Position numbers and translations under genes: made by a program
The notes under the pieces: model-generated
What the model was told of the DNA's origin: nothing
Seen by the model: only the letters and a program-made list of their open reading frames with translations
Database searches by the model: none
Assembly: GCA_021324045.1 (NCBI GenBank)
Contig: JAJPJV010000029.1
Coordinates: 42,400 to 106,399 of the forward strand
DNA from: Actinomycetota bacterium
Lineage (GTDB): Bacteria > Actinomycetota > Acidimicrobiia > Acidimicrobiales > RAAP-2
Length of the DNA stretch: 64,000 nt
Reading direction: 5' to 3'
In this document: positions 18,783-27,291 of the stretch, in pieces
How the letters are laid out: each line of letters starts with the position of its first letter
Position numbering within the stretch: position 1 is the first letter of the stretch

Positions 18783-19082
18783 ATGGCCGGCGTGGCGAAG
18801 AACCTGCCAGCTGAGATCCGAACAGCGGCACGGGATCTGGCCTATGTCGCAGTGGGGCTCGGAGTCCTGGGTTACCAACGTCTCCAGGTCGAGCGGGCGC
18901 GCCGGCGTCGGGAGCACCACCCGATCGACGAGCTCTTGGCCACCCCTGTTCGCTTTGCCGGCCGGACGATGAGAGGAGTCGCCCGGCAGGTGCCTACCGA
19001 GGCGACCGCGCTCGTCGAGCGCGCCCTCGGCGAAGCTCTCCGGCGTGGGCGCGACCTCGGACGAATCGTTCGGTCACGCTGA
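18783..19082 (+). CDS. Small hypothetical protein with one possible membrane segment
   Basis: This protein of 99 residues, not recognised as a named family, opens with MAGVAKNLPAEIRTAARDLA, then has a mildly hydrophobic stretch (about 20-35, YVAVGLGVLGYQRLQ) and a very basic, Arg-rich second half. ATG 18783 follows GGAGGGTGGGGC, a strong ribosome-binding site. TAGCCT elements at 18727-18732 and 18744-18749 could be its -10. It diverges from the GT2 gene and is convergent with the reductase gene. Composition is typical of small actinobacterial membrane- or nucleoid-associated proteins, but this is only a guess. Confidence 0.6.
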   Translation: MAGVAKNLPAEIRTAARDLAYVAVGLGVLGYQRLQVERARRRREHHPIDELLATPVRFAGRTMRGVARQVPTEATALVERALGEALRRGRDLGRIVRSR

Positions 19083-19100
19083 GCGCGCGGGGTCGGGGCG

Positions 19101-20018
19101 TCACCGGGGCTGGCGCTCGGGCTCTCCGCTGGGCTGGCGACGCCAGAAGTCGAGGACGTCTCGAAGGGTCTGTTCCAAGGGCACGAGGGGCCGCCACCCG
19201 GTGGCCTCGATCAACCGGCGGGCACTCCCTCGGAGCGTCGCCACGTCGACAGGCCTGAGCAGGTCCGGGTCGATGACGAGCTGAAGGTCTGCCCCTGCCA
19301 GCTGGAGCAGTCGACTGACGATCTCAGAGAGTGCGACGTCGCGCCCGGAGCAGATGTTGTAGATCTGGCCCGGCTCCCCGAAGAGCGCGAGCTCGCGGTA
19401 CGCGCGCACGACGTCGCGGACGTCGGTGAGGTCCCGTCGGCTCTCGAGGTTCCCCACCGCCAGGCTCTTGGCCCCCGAGCGCTGCGCCTCGACGATTCGG
19501 CGGGCGAAGCCCGAGACGGCGAACGCCGGGTCCTGGCCAGGCCCCACGTGGGTGAAGGGTCGAGCGACGATCACCGGCTGCCCGTACCCTCTCCATGCCT
19601 GCAGCGCGACCTGCTCGGCAGCAGCCTTGCTCGCGGCATACGGGGTCACCGGTGCGACCGGGGTGGTCTCCTCCAACGGCTCGTCGTGCGCCGCCGCCCC
19701 ATAGACTTCCGAAGAGCTCACCACGATGACGCGCGGCTGGCGCCGGCATCGCCGAGCCGCAGCCAGCACGCCGGCCGTGCCCAGGACGTTCACGCGCAGC
19801 ACTTCGATCGGCGACTCCCACGACGCACCAACGTGGGTCATCGCGGCAAGGTGGTAGACAACGTCAGGAGCGGCCTCAGTCACCGCGGCAGTCAGGGTCG
19901 GCAGATCGGTCACATCGACGTCGCGATCAGTGGCGATCACCGAGTCGCCCTGGCGGTTGGCGTCACGGGCCAGCCATTGCCCGACGAACCCCGAACCCCC
20001 GGTGATGAACACTCGCAT
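19101..20018 (-). CDS. NAD-dependent sugar reductase, GDP-6-deoxy-mannose reductase type
   Basis: A 305-residue extended short-chain dehydrogenase. The Rossmann motif GGSGFVG is at 7-13. The catalytic triad is Ser (SSSEVYG) with Tyr and Lys in PYAASKAAAE. The downstream RPFTHVGPGQDP and NLESRRDLTDVRDVVRAY resemble Rmd, the GDP-4-keto-6-deoxy-D-mannose reductase, and close GDP-mannose 4,6-dehydratases. It would make a deoxyhexose nucleotide for the adjacent glycosyltransferases. A minus-strand TAGGGT (20032-20027) ends 8 nt before ATG 20018, so it may have its own leaderless promoter inside the end of the upstream gene. Confidence 0.8.
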   Translation of the reverse strand: MRVFITGGSGFVGQWLARDANRQGDSVIATDRDVDVTDLPTLTAAVTEAAPDVVYHLAAMTHVGASWESPIEVLRVNVLGTAGVLAAARRCRRQPRVIVVSSSEVYGAAAHDEPLEETTPVAPVTPYAASKAAAEQVALQAWRGYGQPVIVARPFTHVGPGQDPAFAVSGFARRIVEAQRSGAKSLAVGNLESRRDLTDVRDVVRAYRELALFGEPGQIYNICSGRDVALSEIVSRLLQLAGADLQLVIDPDLLRPVDVATLRGSARRLIEATGWRPLVPLEQTLRDVLDFWRRQPSGEPERQPR

Positions 20019-20026
20019 CGCCGAGG

Positions 20027-20032
20027 ACCCTA
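20027..20032 (-). promoter_or_regulatory. Leaderless -10 element (TAGGGT) for the sugar reductase
   Basis: On the minus strand TAGGGT ends 8 nt before ATG 20018. It overlaps the stop codon of the preceding glycosyltransferase, so it would be an internal operon promoter. Confidence 0.4.
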
Positions 20033-21196
20033 CCGAGACGCCGCAGCCAACCGATAGGCGGCGACGTGCGCTGCAGCACTGGCCTCCCAGGTTCTGGCCG
20101 CCGCAATCTCGATGCCCTTGGCACGCCGAGCCCGCGCGGCGCCAGAGCCATGCTGTTCGAGCGTGCACAGGATCGCCTCGCCCAGTGCCGACACGTCTCC
20201 TGGCGGAGCGAGCAACGCTGCGCCACTGGCCAGCCGGGCCATCGGCGTGCCGCTCGTGGTCACCAGCGGCGTGCCGCAGGCCATCGCCTCGAGCGCCGGT
20301 ACGCCGAAGCCCTCGTCGAGCGCGGGGTACACCACGGCCAGCGCCCGGCGCAAGAGCGCCGGGAGCACCTCGTCGGGCACGTACCCGGCTCTCACCACGG
20401 CGTGGGAATGTCGGATCGCACGCTGTGCCGCGTCCAGTTCCGCCGTCCCCCATCCAGGCTGGCCGGCGAGGACGAGACGCACCTCGGGGAAGCGCTCGGC
20501 GACGAGGTCGAATGCCTGCACGAGCCCCACGAGCCCCTTGCGGGGCTCCAACGTGCCGACGTAGAGGATCATCGGGCGCTCGATGTCGACGCCCGTGGCT
20601 CGGCCGAACCCCCCGAGCAGCGCGGCATCGGCCCCGGGCGCCTCCTCGGTCGGGCGGAAGCGGCGATGGTCGACGCCGTGCGGTGCCACGACGACGGGAA
20701 CCTCGACCTTGCAGGTGGCTCGGAGCCGCTCCTCGGTGGCCTCGCTGACGCAGATCACCGCCGCCGCCCGACGCGCCGCGACGCGGATCGCCCGGCGGAA
20801 CACCACGACCTTGGACCACTGATGCCACTCGGGGTGGTCGAAGAAGGTGCAGTCGTGCACCGTCACGACCACGGGAACCTTGGCCCGTTCCGGCATCGTG
20901 TAGTGGGGAGAATGATGGACGTCCGGTCGAGCACGCGCGAGCACGTGCGGGAGCCGCAGTTGCTCCCAGAGGAGCCGGATCGGACGGGTCCGCGGCCCGA
21001 GCGCGCTCGAACGGCTCTCCGGGGCACGCTGGCCCCAGCTGAGGTCACCCTTTCGGGTGATCAAGGACAGCTCGACGTCGGGGCGACGATCCAACGTTCG
21101 CGTGAGCTCGACGATGTAGCGGCCGGCACCGGCGGGGCGTGCCGGCACCGCCGTGACGTCGAGGGAGACGTGGAGCACCTCGGTCTCGGCGTTCAC
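20030..21196 (-). CDS. GT4 glycosyltransferase
   Basis: This protein of 388 residues has a GT-B fold. The N-terminal half has GAGRYIVELTRTL (acceptor loop) and HHSPHYTMP; the C-terminal half has LYVGTLEPRKG (start of the donor domain) and EGFGVPALEAMACGTPLV, the E-x7-E donor-binding motif of family 4. This group includes mannosyl- and rhamnosyltransferases using GDP- or dTDP-sugars. It is the last of three GT4 genes that overlap head to tail. GTG 21196 overlaps the previous stop by 4 bp (GTGA) and is chosen; GTG 21178, six codons later, is an alternative. Confidence 0.85.
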   Translation of the reverse strand: MNAETEVLHVSLDVTAVPARPAGAGRYIVELTRTLDRRPDVELSLITRKGDLSWGQRAPESRSSALGPRTRPIRLLWEQLRLPHVLARARPDVHHSPHYTMPERAKVPVVVTVHDCTFFDHPEWHQWSKVVVFRRAIRVAARRAAAVICVSEATEERLRATCKVEVPVVVAPHGVDHRRFRPTEEAPGADAALLGGFGRATGVDIERPMILYVGTLEPRKGLVGLVQAFDLVAERFPEVRLVLAGQPGWGTAELDAAQRAIRHSHAVVRAGYVPDEVLPALLRRALAVVYPALDEGFGVPALEAMACGTPLVTTSGTPMARLASGAALLAPPGDVSALGEAILCTLEQHGSGAARARRAKGIEIAAARTWEASAAAHVAAYRLAAASR

Positions 21197-22323
21197 CCCA
21201 AGCTCTTCCACAACTCGAGGTGGCATCGTGCCGCCGCCGCCCAGGTGCGTTCCGCGGCGAGCGCCTGTCCGCGCTCGACGAGGGAGACACGGCGGTTCTC
21301 GTCGGTGCTGACGCACACGATCCCGTCCGCGATCGACGCCACGTCGAGCGGGTCCACCAGGATCGCCGGAGGATCGGTCCTCCCTTCCTGGACGCTGGGG
21401 ACCGCAGCGCTCGCGACCACGGGTGCACCGCAGCGCATGGCTTCGAGCGGTGGCAGCCCGTAACCCTCGGTCAGCGGCACGTAGAGGAAGCTCCGAGCTC
21501 CTCGATACAGCGAAGAAAGGACCCCCGGGGGGACCGCACCGGCAAGGACCACGCCCTCGGAGCCGGCGAGGTCGACCCCCAACCTCGGGTCCCCCCATCC
21601 GCCGGGACCGACGACGACGAGGGGCCATGGCTCCGGAAGGCGCGGCCGCGCCAGGGCGTAGGCGGCCGCGAGCCGTCGCAGGTTCTTGCGCGGCTCGAGG
21701 GTCGACACCGACAGCAGATAGGGTCCGTCGACGCCGAGACGTTCGAGCAGCTGACCTGCCCCTTCGTCGTCGGGACTCGCGAGATGGTCCGATCCTTCCG
21801 GGATCACCCAGACCGTCTCGTGGCTCGCACCCGCCGCAACGAGGTCGCCCGCGACCAGCTGCGAAGGCACGACGAATGCCCGTGCCCGCCGAAGCGCACG
21901 CTGCAGGGCACCCTCGTGCCATCGCCGACCGCGAGCAGTGGTCGTATCGGGATACCGGCGCCACGCGAGGTCGTGAACGGTCACCACGAGGGCTGAAGGC
22001 TCGCGCGTCGGCGGCGCTGCCGTCGAGACGGCGTGCACGATGCCATAGCGCGTCGGCACGGTGAGCAGGCCCAGGTCCCATGCCACCGTGCGGACCCGGG
22101 GAGGGATGATCGAGGTTCGCAGCGCAAGGCCTGCCGGGACAACTCGGTCCGGCCCTCCCCAGCCAGCGGGGGTTCGTCGAAGGCGGCGGGCCAGCACGCT
22201 GATCTCGAGCGAATCGTTCTTCGTGGCCCCCAATCCCTGGAGGAGGCCGATGGCGTAGGTGCCAATCCCCCCGGGCACCCGGCGCCCCAGCTGGTCGGCC
22301 ACGACGAGGACCGGGCGGGTCAC
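21193..22323 (-). CDS. GT4 glycosyltransferase
   Basis: A 376-residue GT-B enzyme. It starts with VLVVADQLGRRVPGGIGTYA, the Gly-rich acceptor loop, then VVTVHDLAWRRYP. The donor domain opens with LLSVSTLEPRKNL and carries EGYGLPPLEAMRCGAPVV, the family 4 signature. It differs from its two neighbours throughout, so the three are diverged paralogues with probably successive steps on one glycan. GTG 22323 overlaps the upstream stop by 4 bp (GTGA), and its own stop overlaps the next GTG in the same way, showing tight coupling. Confidence 0.86.
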   Translation of the reverse strand: MTRPVLVVADQLGRRVPGGIGTYAIGLLQGLGATKNDSLEISVLARRLRRTPAGWGGPDRVVPAGLALRTSIIPPRVRTVAWDLGLLTVPTRYGIVHAVSTAAPPTREPSALVVTVHDLAWRRYPDTTTARGRRWHEGALQRALRRARAFVVPSQLVAGDLVAAGASHETVWVIPEGSDHLASPDDEGAGQLLERLGVDGPYLLSVSTLEPRKNLRRLAAAYALARPRLPEPWPLVVVGPGGWGDPRLGVDLAGSEGVVLAGAVPPGVLSSLYRGARSFLYVPLTEGYGLPPLEAMRCGAPVVASAAVPSVQEGRTDPPAILVDPLDVASIADGIVCVSTDENRRVSLVERGQALAAERTWAAAARCHLELWKSLG

Positions 22324-23459
22324 CGCTCGCCCGCCGCGTCCCGATAGATCGCGCTGAGCCCCGCCGCGCAGCGATCCCAGCTGAAGCCGGCCACCCGGCG
22401 AGCGCCCGCGGCCAGCAGCTCGGCTCGGCGCTCCTCGGAGTCCAAGACGTGCGCGAGCGCGCCGGCGAGCGCGCTCGGGTCCCGGGGGGCGACGAGCTCG
22501 GCGGCGTCACCAACGACCTCCGGCACGGCTCCGGCACGGGTTGCCACCACGGGGACGCCGGCCGCCATCGCCTGCAGCGGCGGGATCCCGAATCCCTCGT
22601 AGAGCGACGGAAACACGAGCGCAGCGGCGGAGCGGAGGAGCGCGTCGAGCTCGACGGGCTCGAGCCATCCGGTCTGGACGATCCGCTCGACATTGGGGCT
22701 CCGGGCAATCGCGTGCGCGAGCTCGGTCGATCCCCACCCCTCGGGACCCGCGAGCACCAGCGTCAGCTCCGGACGATCGCCGGCGATGGCGTCGAAGGCC
22801 GCGACCAACCCAGGGAAGTCCTTCCTGGGCTCTGCGGTCCCGATCGCCAGCAGATAACGCCCGGTGGACGGCGGGAGGAGGTGCCGCACGCGGTCGAACG
22901 ACGACGCGGCGCCGGATACAGCCGGCACCCCCGGAGGGACCGGACGCACCTTCCCGGGGTCCGCGCCGAAGACCTCGATCACCTCCTCGGCGACGAAGCA
23001 CGAGTGGGTGTGGACCCACGCACCGCGGCGGATCGCACGACGGACGAGATCGGCAAAGGCCAGGGTGGCCGGGTGGCACAGCTGCGGGAACCGCACCGGC
23101 GTCAGGTCGTGCACCGTGACGACCCTCGCAGCCCGCCGCGTCGGCGGCACCACGAAGTTCGTTCCGTGCACGACATCGACGCGGCCCACGAACCACTCGA
23201 TCGGCGGGAGCTCCAAGGTCCGCCAGGCACGTTGCAGCGGCCGGGCCGGCATCGGCCGCTGGCGCCAACGCACGCCAGCCGGGAGTCGCTCCAGGACCCC
23301 CTTCCTGCGCCGCCAGCTCACTGCGAACGCGCATGGTGCCACGTCGTCTCGCGCCGCGAGCCCTTCGAGCAACCCGCTGCAGAAGACTCCCACGCCTGTC
23401 GGGCGCCCGAGCAACGGGGTTGCATCAAGGGCGACCGTGAGTGCGCTGGCATGCCCCAT
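22320..23459 (-). CDS. GT4 glycosyltransferase
   Basis: This protein of 379 residues is first of the three-gene GT4 set. Landmarks are TVALDATPLLGRPTGVGVF near the N-terminus, VVTVHDLTPVRFP, then LLAIGTAEPRKDF and EGFGIPPLQAMAAGVPVV in the donor half. The Gly loop PTGVGVF replaces the more usual G-G-I. ATG 23459 follows GGATAGGTTGCC, a weak ribosome-binding site. It is divergent from fbiA with 111 bp between. All three GT4 genes and the reductase form one leftward operon for a deoxyhexose- or mannose-containing glycan. Confidence 0.85.
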   Translation of the reverse strand: MGHASALTVALDATPLLGRPTGVGVFCSGLLEGLAARDDVAPCAFAVSWRRRKGVLERLPAGVRWRQRPMPARPLQRAWRTLELPPIEWFVGRVDVVHGTNFVVPPTRRAARVVTVHDLTPVRFPQLCHPATLAFADLVRRAIRRGAWVHTHSCFVAEEVIEVFGADPGKVRPVPPGVPAVSGAASSFDRVRHLLPPSTGRYLLAIGTAEPRKDFPGLVAAFDAIAGDRPELTLVLAGPEGWGSTELAHAIARSPNVERIVQTGWLEPVELDALLRSAAALVFPSLYEGFGIPPLQAMAAGVPVVATRAGAVPEVVGDAAELVAPRDPSALAGALAHVLDSEERRAELLAAGARRVAGFSWDRCAAGLSAIYRDAAGER

Positions 23460-23557
23460 GGGTCGGCAACCTATCCGCGACGCTGAGGAACAGCGGCCCC
23501 ACACGGAATGGCTCCGCCATGGCTGCCAGCGGTCCGCGCCTCCCATTCGGCGGCCTC

Positions 23558-23563
23558 TAGGCT
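23558..23563 (+). promoter_or_regulatory. Leaderless -10 element (TAGGCT) for fbiA
   Basis: TAGGCT ends 7 nt before GTG 23571. No ribosome-binding site is present; fbiA and fbiB would be transcribed together from here. Confidence 0.5.
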
Positions 23564-23570
23564 GCCCTGC

Positions 23571-24494
23571 GTGCTCGTCGCCCTGTGCGGAGGAGTCGGC
23601 GCCGCGCGGCTGCTCGCCGGCGTCGACGACGTCGTGGAACCCGCAGCGATCACCGCGGTCGTCAACACCGGGGACGACCTCACGCTCCACGGCCTGCACA
23701 TCAGTCCCGACATCGACACGATCATCTACACCCTGGCGGGGATGGCGAACCCTCAGACCGGGTGGGGCATCGAAGGCGAGACCTGGAAGACGATGGAGGA
23801 GCTCAAGACCCTGGGTGGCACCACCTGGTTCCAGCTGGGCGATCGAGATCTGGCAACCCACCTGTACCGGACGCAACGGCTTGCCGAAGGCGCGACGCTG
23901 AGCCAGGTCACCGCCGAGCTCGCCTCGAAGAGAGGCTTGGAGATGACCGTCGTCCCCATGTCCGACGACCAGGTCAGGACCCGGGTCCGCGTCAGCGGCC
24001 AAGAGGTGCCGTTCCAGGACTATTTCGTTCGCCTCCGTCACGACGTCGCCGTCGAGGCCATCCGCTTCGACGGGGCGGAGACCTCGAGGCCTGCGCCCGG
24101 AGTGCTCGAGGCATTGGCTGGCGCTGAGCTGATCGTCTGCTGTCCGTCCAACCCTCTCGTGTCGATCGGCCCGATCCTCGCGGTTCCAGGGATCAAGGAG
24201 CTGGTCGCGAGTCGCCGAGACGCCGTCGTGGCCGTGTCTCCGATCGTGGCGGGAGCAGCCCTCAAGGGACCTGCCGCGCGCTTGCTGGGGGACCTCGGTC
24301 ACGAGATCTCGGTCGTCGGCGTCGCGCGGCTCTATGCGGACTGGGTTGGGACGCTGATCATCGACGAAGCCGACGCCTCGCTGCGGGGTGCCGTCGAGCA
24401 GGTCGGCATGCGATGCCTGGTCACCGATACCGTCATGTCGTCGCCAGAGCGCGCCAGGCGACTAGCCGAGGTGGTGTGCGGTGCACGACGCTGA
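23571..24494 (+). CDS. fbiA: FbiA/CofD, coenzyme F420 phospholactate (PEP-lactyl) transferase
   Basis: This enzyme of 307 residues joins the deazaflavin Fo to an activated lactyl or enolpyruvyl guanosine diphosphate, giving F420-0 or its dehydro form. The Gly-rich LCGGVGAARLLAGV at 4-17, VVNTGDDLTLHGLHISPDID (Fo and metal site) and CPSNPLVSIGPILAVPGI are diagnostic of CofD. GTG 23571 gives the normal family start and fits the leaderless promoter. Its end overlaps fbiB by 14 bp. It lies between envelope glycan genes, as in the Rv3257-Rv3264 region of mycobacteria. Confidence 0.94.
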   Translation: MLVALCGGVGAARLLAGVDDVVEPAAITAVVNTGDDLTLHGLHISPDIDTIIYTLAGMANPQTGWGIEGETWKTMEELKTLGGTTWFQLGDRDLATHLYRTQRLAEGATLSQVTAELASKRGLEMTVVPMSDDQVRTRVRVSGQEVPFQDYFVRLRHDVAVEAIRFDGAETSRPAPGVLEALAGAELIVCCPSNPLVSIGPILAVPGIKELVASRRDAVVAVSPIVAGAALKGPAARLLGDLGHEISVVGVARLYADWVGTLIIDEADASLRGAVEQVGMRCLVTDTVMSSPERARRLAEVVCGARR

Positions 24495-25206
24495 CGCCGC
24501 CCTGTCGGTCGTCCCGCTGACCGGGATCGGCGAGGTCCAACCTGGAGACGATCTCCCTCGGAAGATCGTCTCTTCGCTGGAAGCTGCAGCAAGGCACCTG
24601 GAGAACGGTGACGTCATCGTCGTCACGCAAAAGGTGGTCTCCAAGGCAGAGGGAAGGCTCGTCGCCGTCGACGCCGGGCGCCCTGGCGCCAAGGTCGAGC
24701 TCGTCGAACGCGAATCGGTGCGAGTCCTGCGCCGGCGCGGGGAGCTGTTGATCACCGAGACGCCGCATGGTTTCGTCTGCGCCAACGCTGGCGTCGACCT
24801 CTCCAATGTGGCAGAGGGGTACGCGGCTCTGCTGCCTCAGGATCCGGATCGCTCGGCTCGACGGATCAGAGCAGGCCTCCACCGGTTGACCGGTTCAGAG
24901 GTAGGCGTGATCATCTCGGACACCTTCGGTCGGCCGTGGCGCCGCGGCCTCACCGACGTCGCCATCGGCTGTGCGGGGATTGCCGCGGTGATCGATCTGC
25001 GCGGCAGCGTGGACGCCAATGGACGGGAGTTGGTTGCGACCGAGGTCTGCATTGCCGACGAGCTGGCGTCAGCCGCAGAGCTCGTCATGGGAAAGGATCG
25101 CCGGATCCCTGCCGCACTGATCCGAGGAGCTCCCTCGAGTTGGTTCCGTCCATCTTCGGTCGCCGCCGAGGTCATCCGCCCTCACGGTGAGGACCTCTTC
25201 CGCTGA
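24481..25206 (+). CDS. fbiB: CofE-type F420-0:gamma-glutamyl ligase, FbiB without nitroreductase domain
   Basis: A 241-residue protein that adds glutamates to F420-0 using GTP. Diagnostic stretches are VTQKVVSKAEGR near 55, SDTFGRPWRRGLTDVAIGCAG near 145 (metal/GTP region; given here in part as SDTFGRPWRRG) and DELASAAELVMGK. Mycobacterial FbiB has about 450 residues with a C-terminal FMN nitroreductase-like domain that reduces dehydro-F420-0. That domain is absent here and no separate copy is in the window. GTG 24481 overlaps fbiA. The last 25 bp overlap the convergent epimerase gene. Confidence 0.92.
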   Translation: MHDADAALSVVPLTGIGEVQPGDDLPRKIVSSLEAAARHLENGDVIVVTQKVVSKAEGRLVAVDAGRPGAKVELVERESVRVLRRRGELLITETPHGFVCANAGVDLSNVAEGYAALLPQDPDRSARRIRAGLHRLTGSEVGVIISDTFGRPWRRGLTDVAIGCAGIAAVIDLRGSVDANGRELVATEVCIADELASAAELVMGKDRRIPAALIRGAPSSWFRPSSVAAEVIRPHGEDLFR

Positions 25207-26183
25207 GTGGGATGGCCTTGGATGTCGTCGCGCGAGCCCTGGGTCTCTGCCACTGACCGCAGGACCGCCGCGACCCCATCGCTCAATTCCGTCCACGCAC
25301 GCCATCCAAGCTGAATGCGAGCACGCTGGGGATCGAGGCTGTTGCGGAGCACGTCGCCGGGTCGCGGCGCGACGTGCTCAGGCTCACGTTGCACGCCGGC
25401 GATCTTCGCCATGGTCCGGTAGAGCTCGTTGATCGTCGTCTCGCGTCCCGTCCCTACGTTGCAGACGAGGCCTCCGCCTCTTGAGGCCGCTCGGACGAAC
25501 GCGTCGACGACGTCGTCGACGAACACGAAGTCGCGAGTCTGCTCGCCATCGCCGAAGATCGTCACGGGCTTTCCGCTGATGAGGCGCTCGGCGAAGATGG
25601 CGACGACGCCTGCCTCACCATGGGGATCCTGGCGGGGACCGTAGACGTTCGCCAAGGCGAGCGCGGCGAACTCGACGCCGTAGAGCTTCCGGTACGCGAT
25701 CAGGTAGTCGATCGCTGCCTTCTTGGAGACCCCGTACGGAGACGTCGGGTGGGCGAAGTATCCCTCCTGGACGGGCAGTTGCTCCGGAGGGGGTTCACCG
25801 TAGAGGGTCCCGCCGCTGGCAGCGAAGACGACCCGATCCGTGCCGGCAACCCGCGCGCCCTCCAGCACGTTCAGGGTTCCGATGATGTTCACCTCTGCGT
25901 CGAAAACCGGGCGCGAGACCGAGGTCGGCACGGATGCCTGTGCTGCGAGATGAAAGATCACCGTCGGTCGGCGGCGAGCGATGAGCTCGATGAGCTCTGG
26001 CTCGCGGATATCCATTTGATGAATGGTCAACGCGCCAGCCGCGGTTGCCCTGGCGTCGGCAAGGTTCGTCAGCGTACCCGAGGAGAAGTCATCGACCACG
26101 TCGGTCTGGTGACCCTCCGCGAGCAGCCGGTCGACCAACGCCGAGCCGATGAACCCCGCGCCACCTGTGACCATCGCCCGCAT
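25182..26183 (-). CDS. NAD-dependent sugar epimerase/dehydratase (UDP-glucose 4-epimerase-like)
   Basis: This protein of 333 residues is an extended SDR. GGAGFIGS at 7-14 binds NAD. Ser/Thr in ASGGTLYGEP and YGVSKKAA provide the catalytic Tyr and Lys. QTRDFVFVDDVVDAF and NVGTGRETTINELY are typical of GalE-like proteins such as Rv3634c of mycobacteria. The usual S(S/A)AA(V/T)YG is replaced by GGTLYG, seen in the archaeal/actinobacterial branch. The basic C-terminal tail overlaps fbiB tail to tail. ATG 26183 follows GAGGAGATCG. Exact substrate (UDP-Glc, UDP-GlcA or dTDP-Glc) cannot be told. Confidence 0.85.
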   Translation of the reverse strand: MRAMVTGGAGFIGSALVDRLLAEGHQTDVVDDFSSGTLTNLADARATAAGALTIHQMDIREPELIELIARRRPTVIFHLAAQASVPTSVSRPVFDAEVNIIGTLNVLEGARVAGTDRVVFAASGGTLYGEPPPEQLPVQEGYFAHPTSPYGVSKKAAIDYLIAYRKLYGVEFAALALANVYGPRQDPHGEAGVVAIFAERLISGKPVTIFGDGEQTRDFVFVDDVVDAFVRAASRGGGLVCNVGTGRETTINELYRTMAKIAGVQREPEHVAPRPGDVLRNSLDPQRARIQLGWRAWTELSDGVAAVLRSVAETQGSRDDIQGHPTQRKRSSP

Positions 26184-26207
26184 CGACGATCTCCTCTCGC
26201 TTCCTCC

Positions 26208-27284
26208 TCAGGCCGGTCTGCGTTCGCCATCGACCATCTCCCCGGCACCGACGTGCGCCCCGAAGCCGATCACCGAGAGGGAACGGACCACGCTGCCGGG
26301 CCCGATGACGGCGTCACCGCCCACGATCGACCCCACGACCGTTGCCCCCGAGCAGATGGAGGCCCCTGAGAACACGACTGACCCATCAACGATTGCGCCG
26401 CGCTCGACGATCGCTCGGGCACCGATCACCGAACCACTGACCCTCGCCCCTGCGCAGATCTGCGCGCCATCTCCGACGAAGCATGCACGCTCGGTCTCGC
26501 CGTCGATCCTGGGGTGCCCATGAACCCACAGGTCGTCGCGAAGACGGTCGGCAAGCGGCGAGGGTGCGCAGCGACGGCGACCGGTGAGCAGGTCCTGGTT
26601 CGCCTGCAGGTAATCGGTAGGGCTGCCCGTGTCGAGCCAGTACGCGTCGTCTTCCATGGCGAAGAGCTCCCCTCGCGCCGCGAGCACCGGGAAGGTCTCG
26701 CGCTCGATCGACACCCGCCGGCCCGAGGGGATGAGATCGAGGACGTCCGGCTCGAACACATACGTGCCGGCGTTGATGAGATTGGTCGGTGCGGTGTCTG
26801 CGGGCGGCTTCTCGACAAAGGCGGTCACGCGACCTTCCCAGTCAGTGGTCACCACCCCGAATGCTGACGGGTCAGCGACAGGGTACAGCCGGAGCGTGGC
26901 ACGCGCACCACGAGCACGGTGGAACGCGACCAGCCGCGACAGGTCGAGGTCCGTGAGGACGTCTCCGTTCACGACGACGAACGTCTCTTCACACCCGGCT
27001 GCTTCTGCGGCGAACCGGATTGCCCCACCAGTGTCGAGCGGCTCCTCCTCCACCGCGTAGTGGAGCTTGACGCCCGCAACCGAGCCTTGTGGGTAGGCCT
27101 GGAGGAAGGCATCGGGCAGGTAGCCGAGCGAGAGCACCGCTTCGTCGATGCCGTAGGGTGCGAGCTGGCCGAGCACGCGCTCGAGCATCGGCTGCTCCAC
27201 GATCGGCAAGAGCTGCTTGGGCACCGTCAAGGTCAATGGGCGAAGGCGAGTGCCTTCCCCGCCAGCGAGGACGACGGCTCTCAC
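26208..27284 (-). CDS. Sugar-1-phosphate nucleotidyltransferase, mannose-1-P guanylyltransferase-like
   Basis: A 358-residue enzyme with an N-terminal nucleotidyltransferase domain (AVVLAGGEGTRLRPLT at 3-18; VVVNGDVLTDLD metal site; FVEKPP) and a C-terminal left-handed beta-helix of hexapeptide repeats (about 255-345). It resembles mycobacterial Rv3264c, which makes GDP-mannose from mannose-1-P and GTP, and has the same neighbourhood next to fbiAB. GDP-glucose or dTDP-glucose activity cannot be excluded. GTG 27284 opens right at the conserved strand. It lies 24 bp upstream of the epimerase on the same strand. Confidence 0.86.
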   Translation of the reverse strand: MRAVVLAGGEGTRLRPLTLTVPKQLLPIVEQPMLERVLGQLAPYGIDEAVLSLGYLPDAFLQAYPQGSVAGVKLHYAVEEEPLDTGGAIRFAAEAAGCEETFVVVNGDVLTDLDLSRLVAFHRARGARATLRLYPVADPSAFGVVTTDWEGRVTAFVEKPPADTAPTNLINAGTYVFEPDVLDLIPSGRRVSIERETFPVLAARGELFAMEDDAYWLDTGSPTDYLQANQDLLTGRRRCAPSPLADRLRDDLWVHGHPRIDGETERACFVGDGAQICAGARVSGSVIGARAIVERGAIVDGSVVFSGASICSGATVVGSIVGGDAVIGPGSVVRSLSVIGFGAHVGAGEMVDGERRPA

Positions 27285-27291
27285 TTGGCGA

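Noticed and set aside
18712..18784. ATG 18784 as the GT2 start
   Set aside because: It overlaps the ATG of the divergent gene at 18783, which has a strong ribosome-binding site, and adds residues not typical of GT2.
17090..18814. 574-codon open frame antisense to the GT2 gene
   Set aside because: Charged low-complexity translation; overlaps conserved GT2 motifs on the other strand.
19101..20828. 575-codon frame as a fusion protein with the reductase
   Set aside because: The N-terminal 270 residues are a frame shadow of the GT4 gene; the Rossmann fold begins at ATG 20018.
20030..22708. 892-codon frame that could be read as one very large glycosyltransferase
   Set aside because: Only the last 388 codons match GT4; the rest is a shadow of the two upstream GT4 genes.
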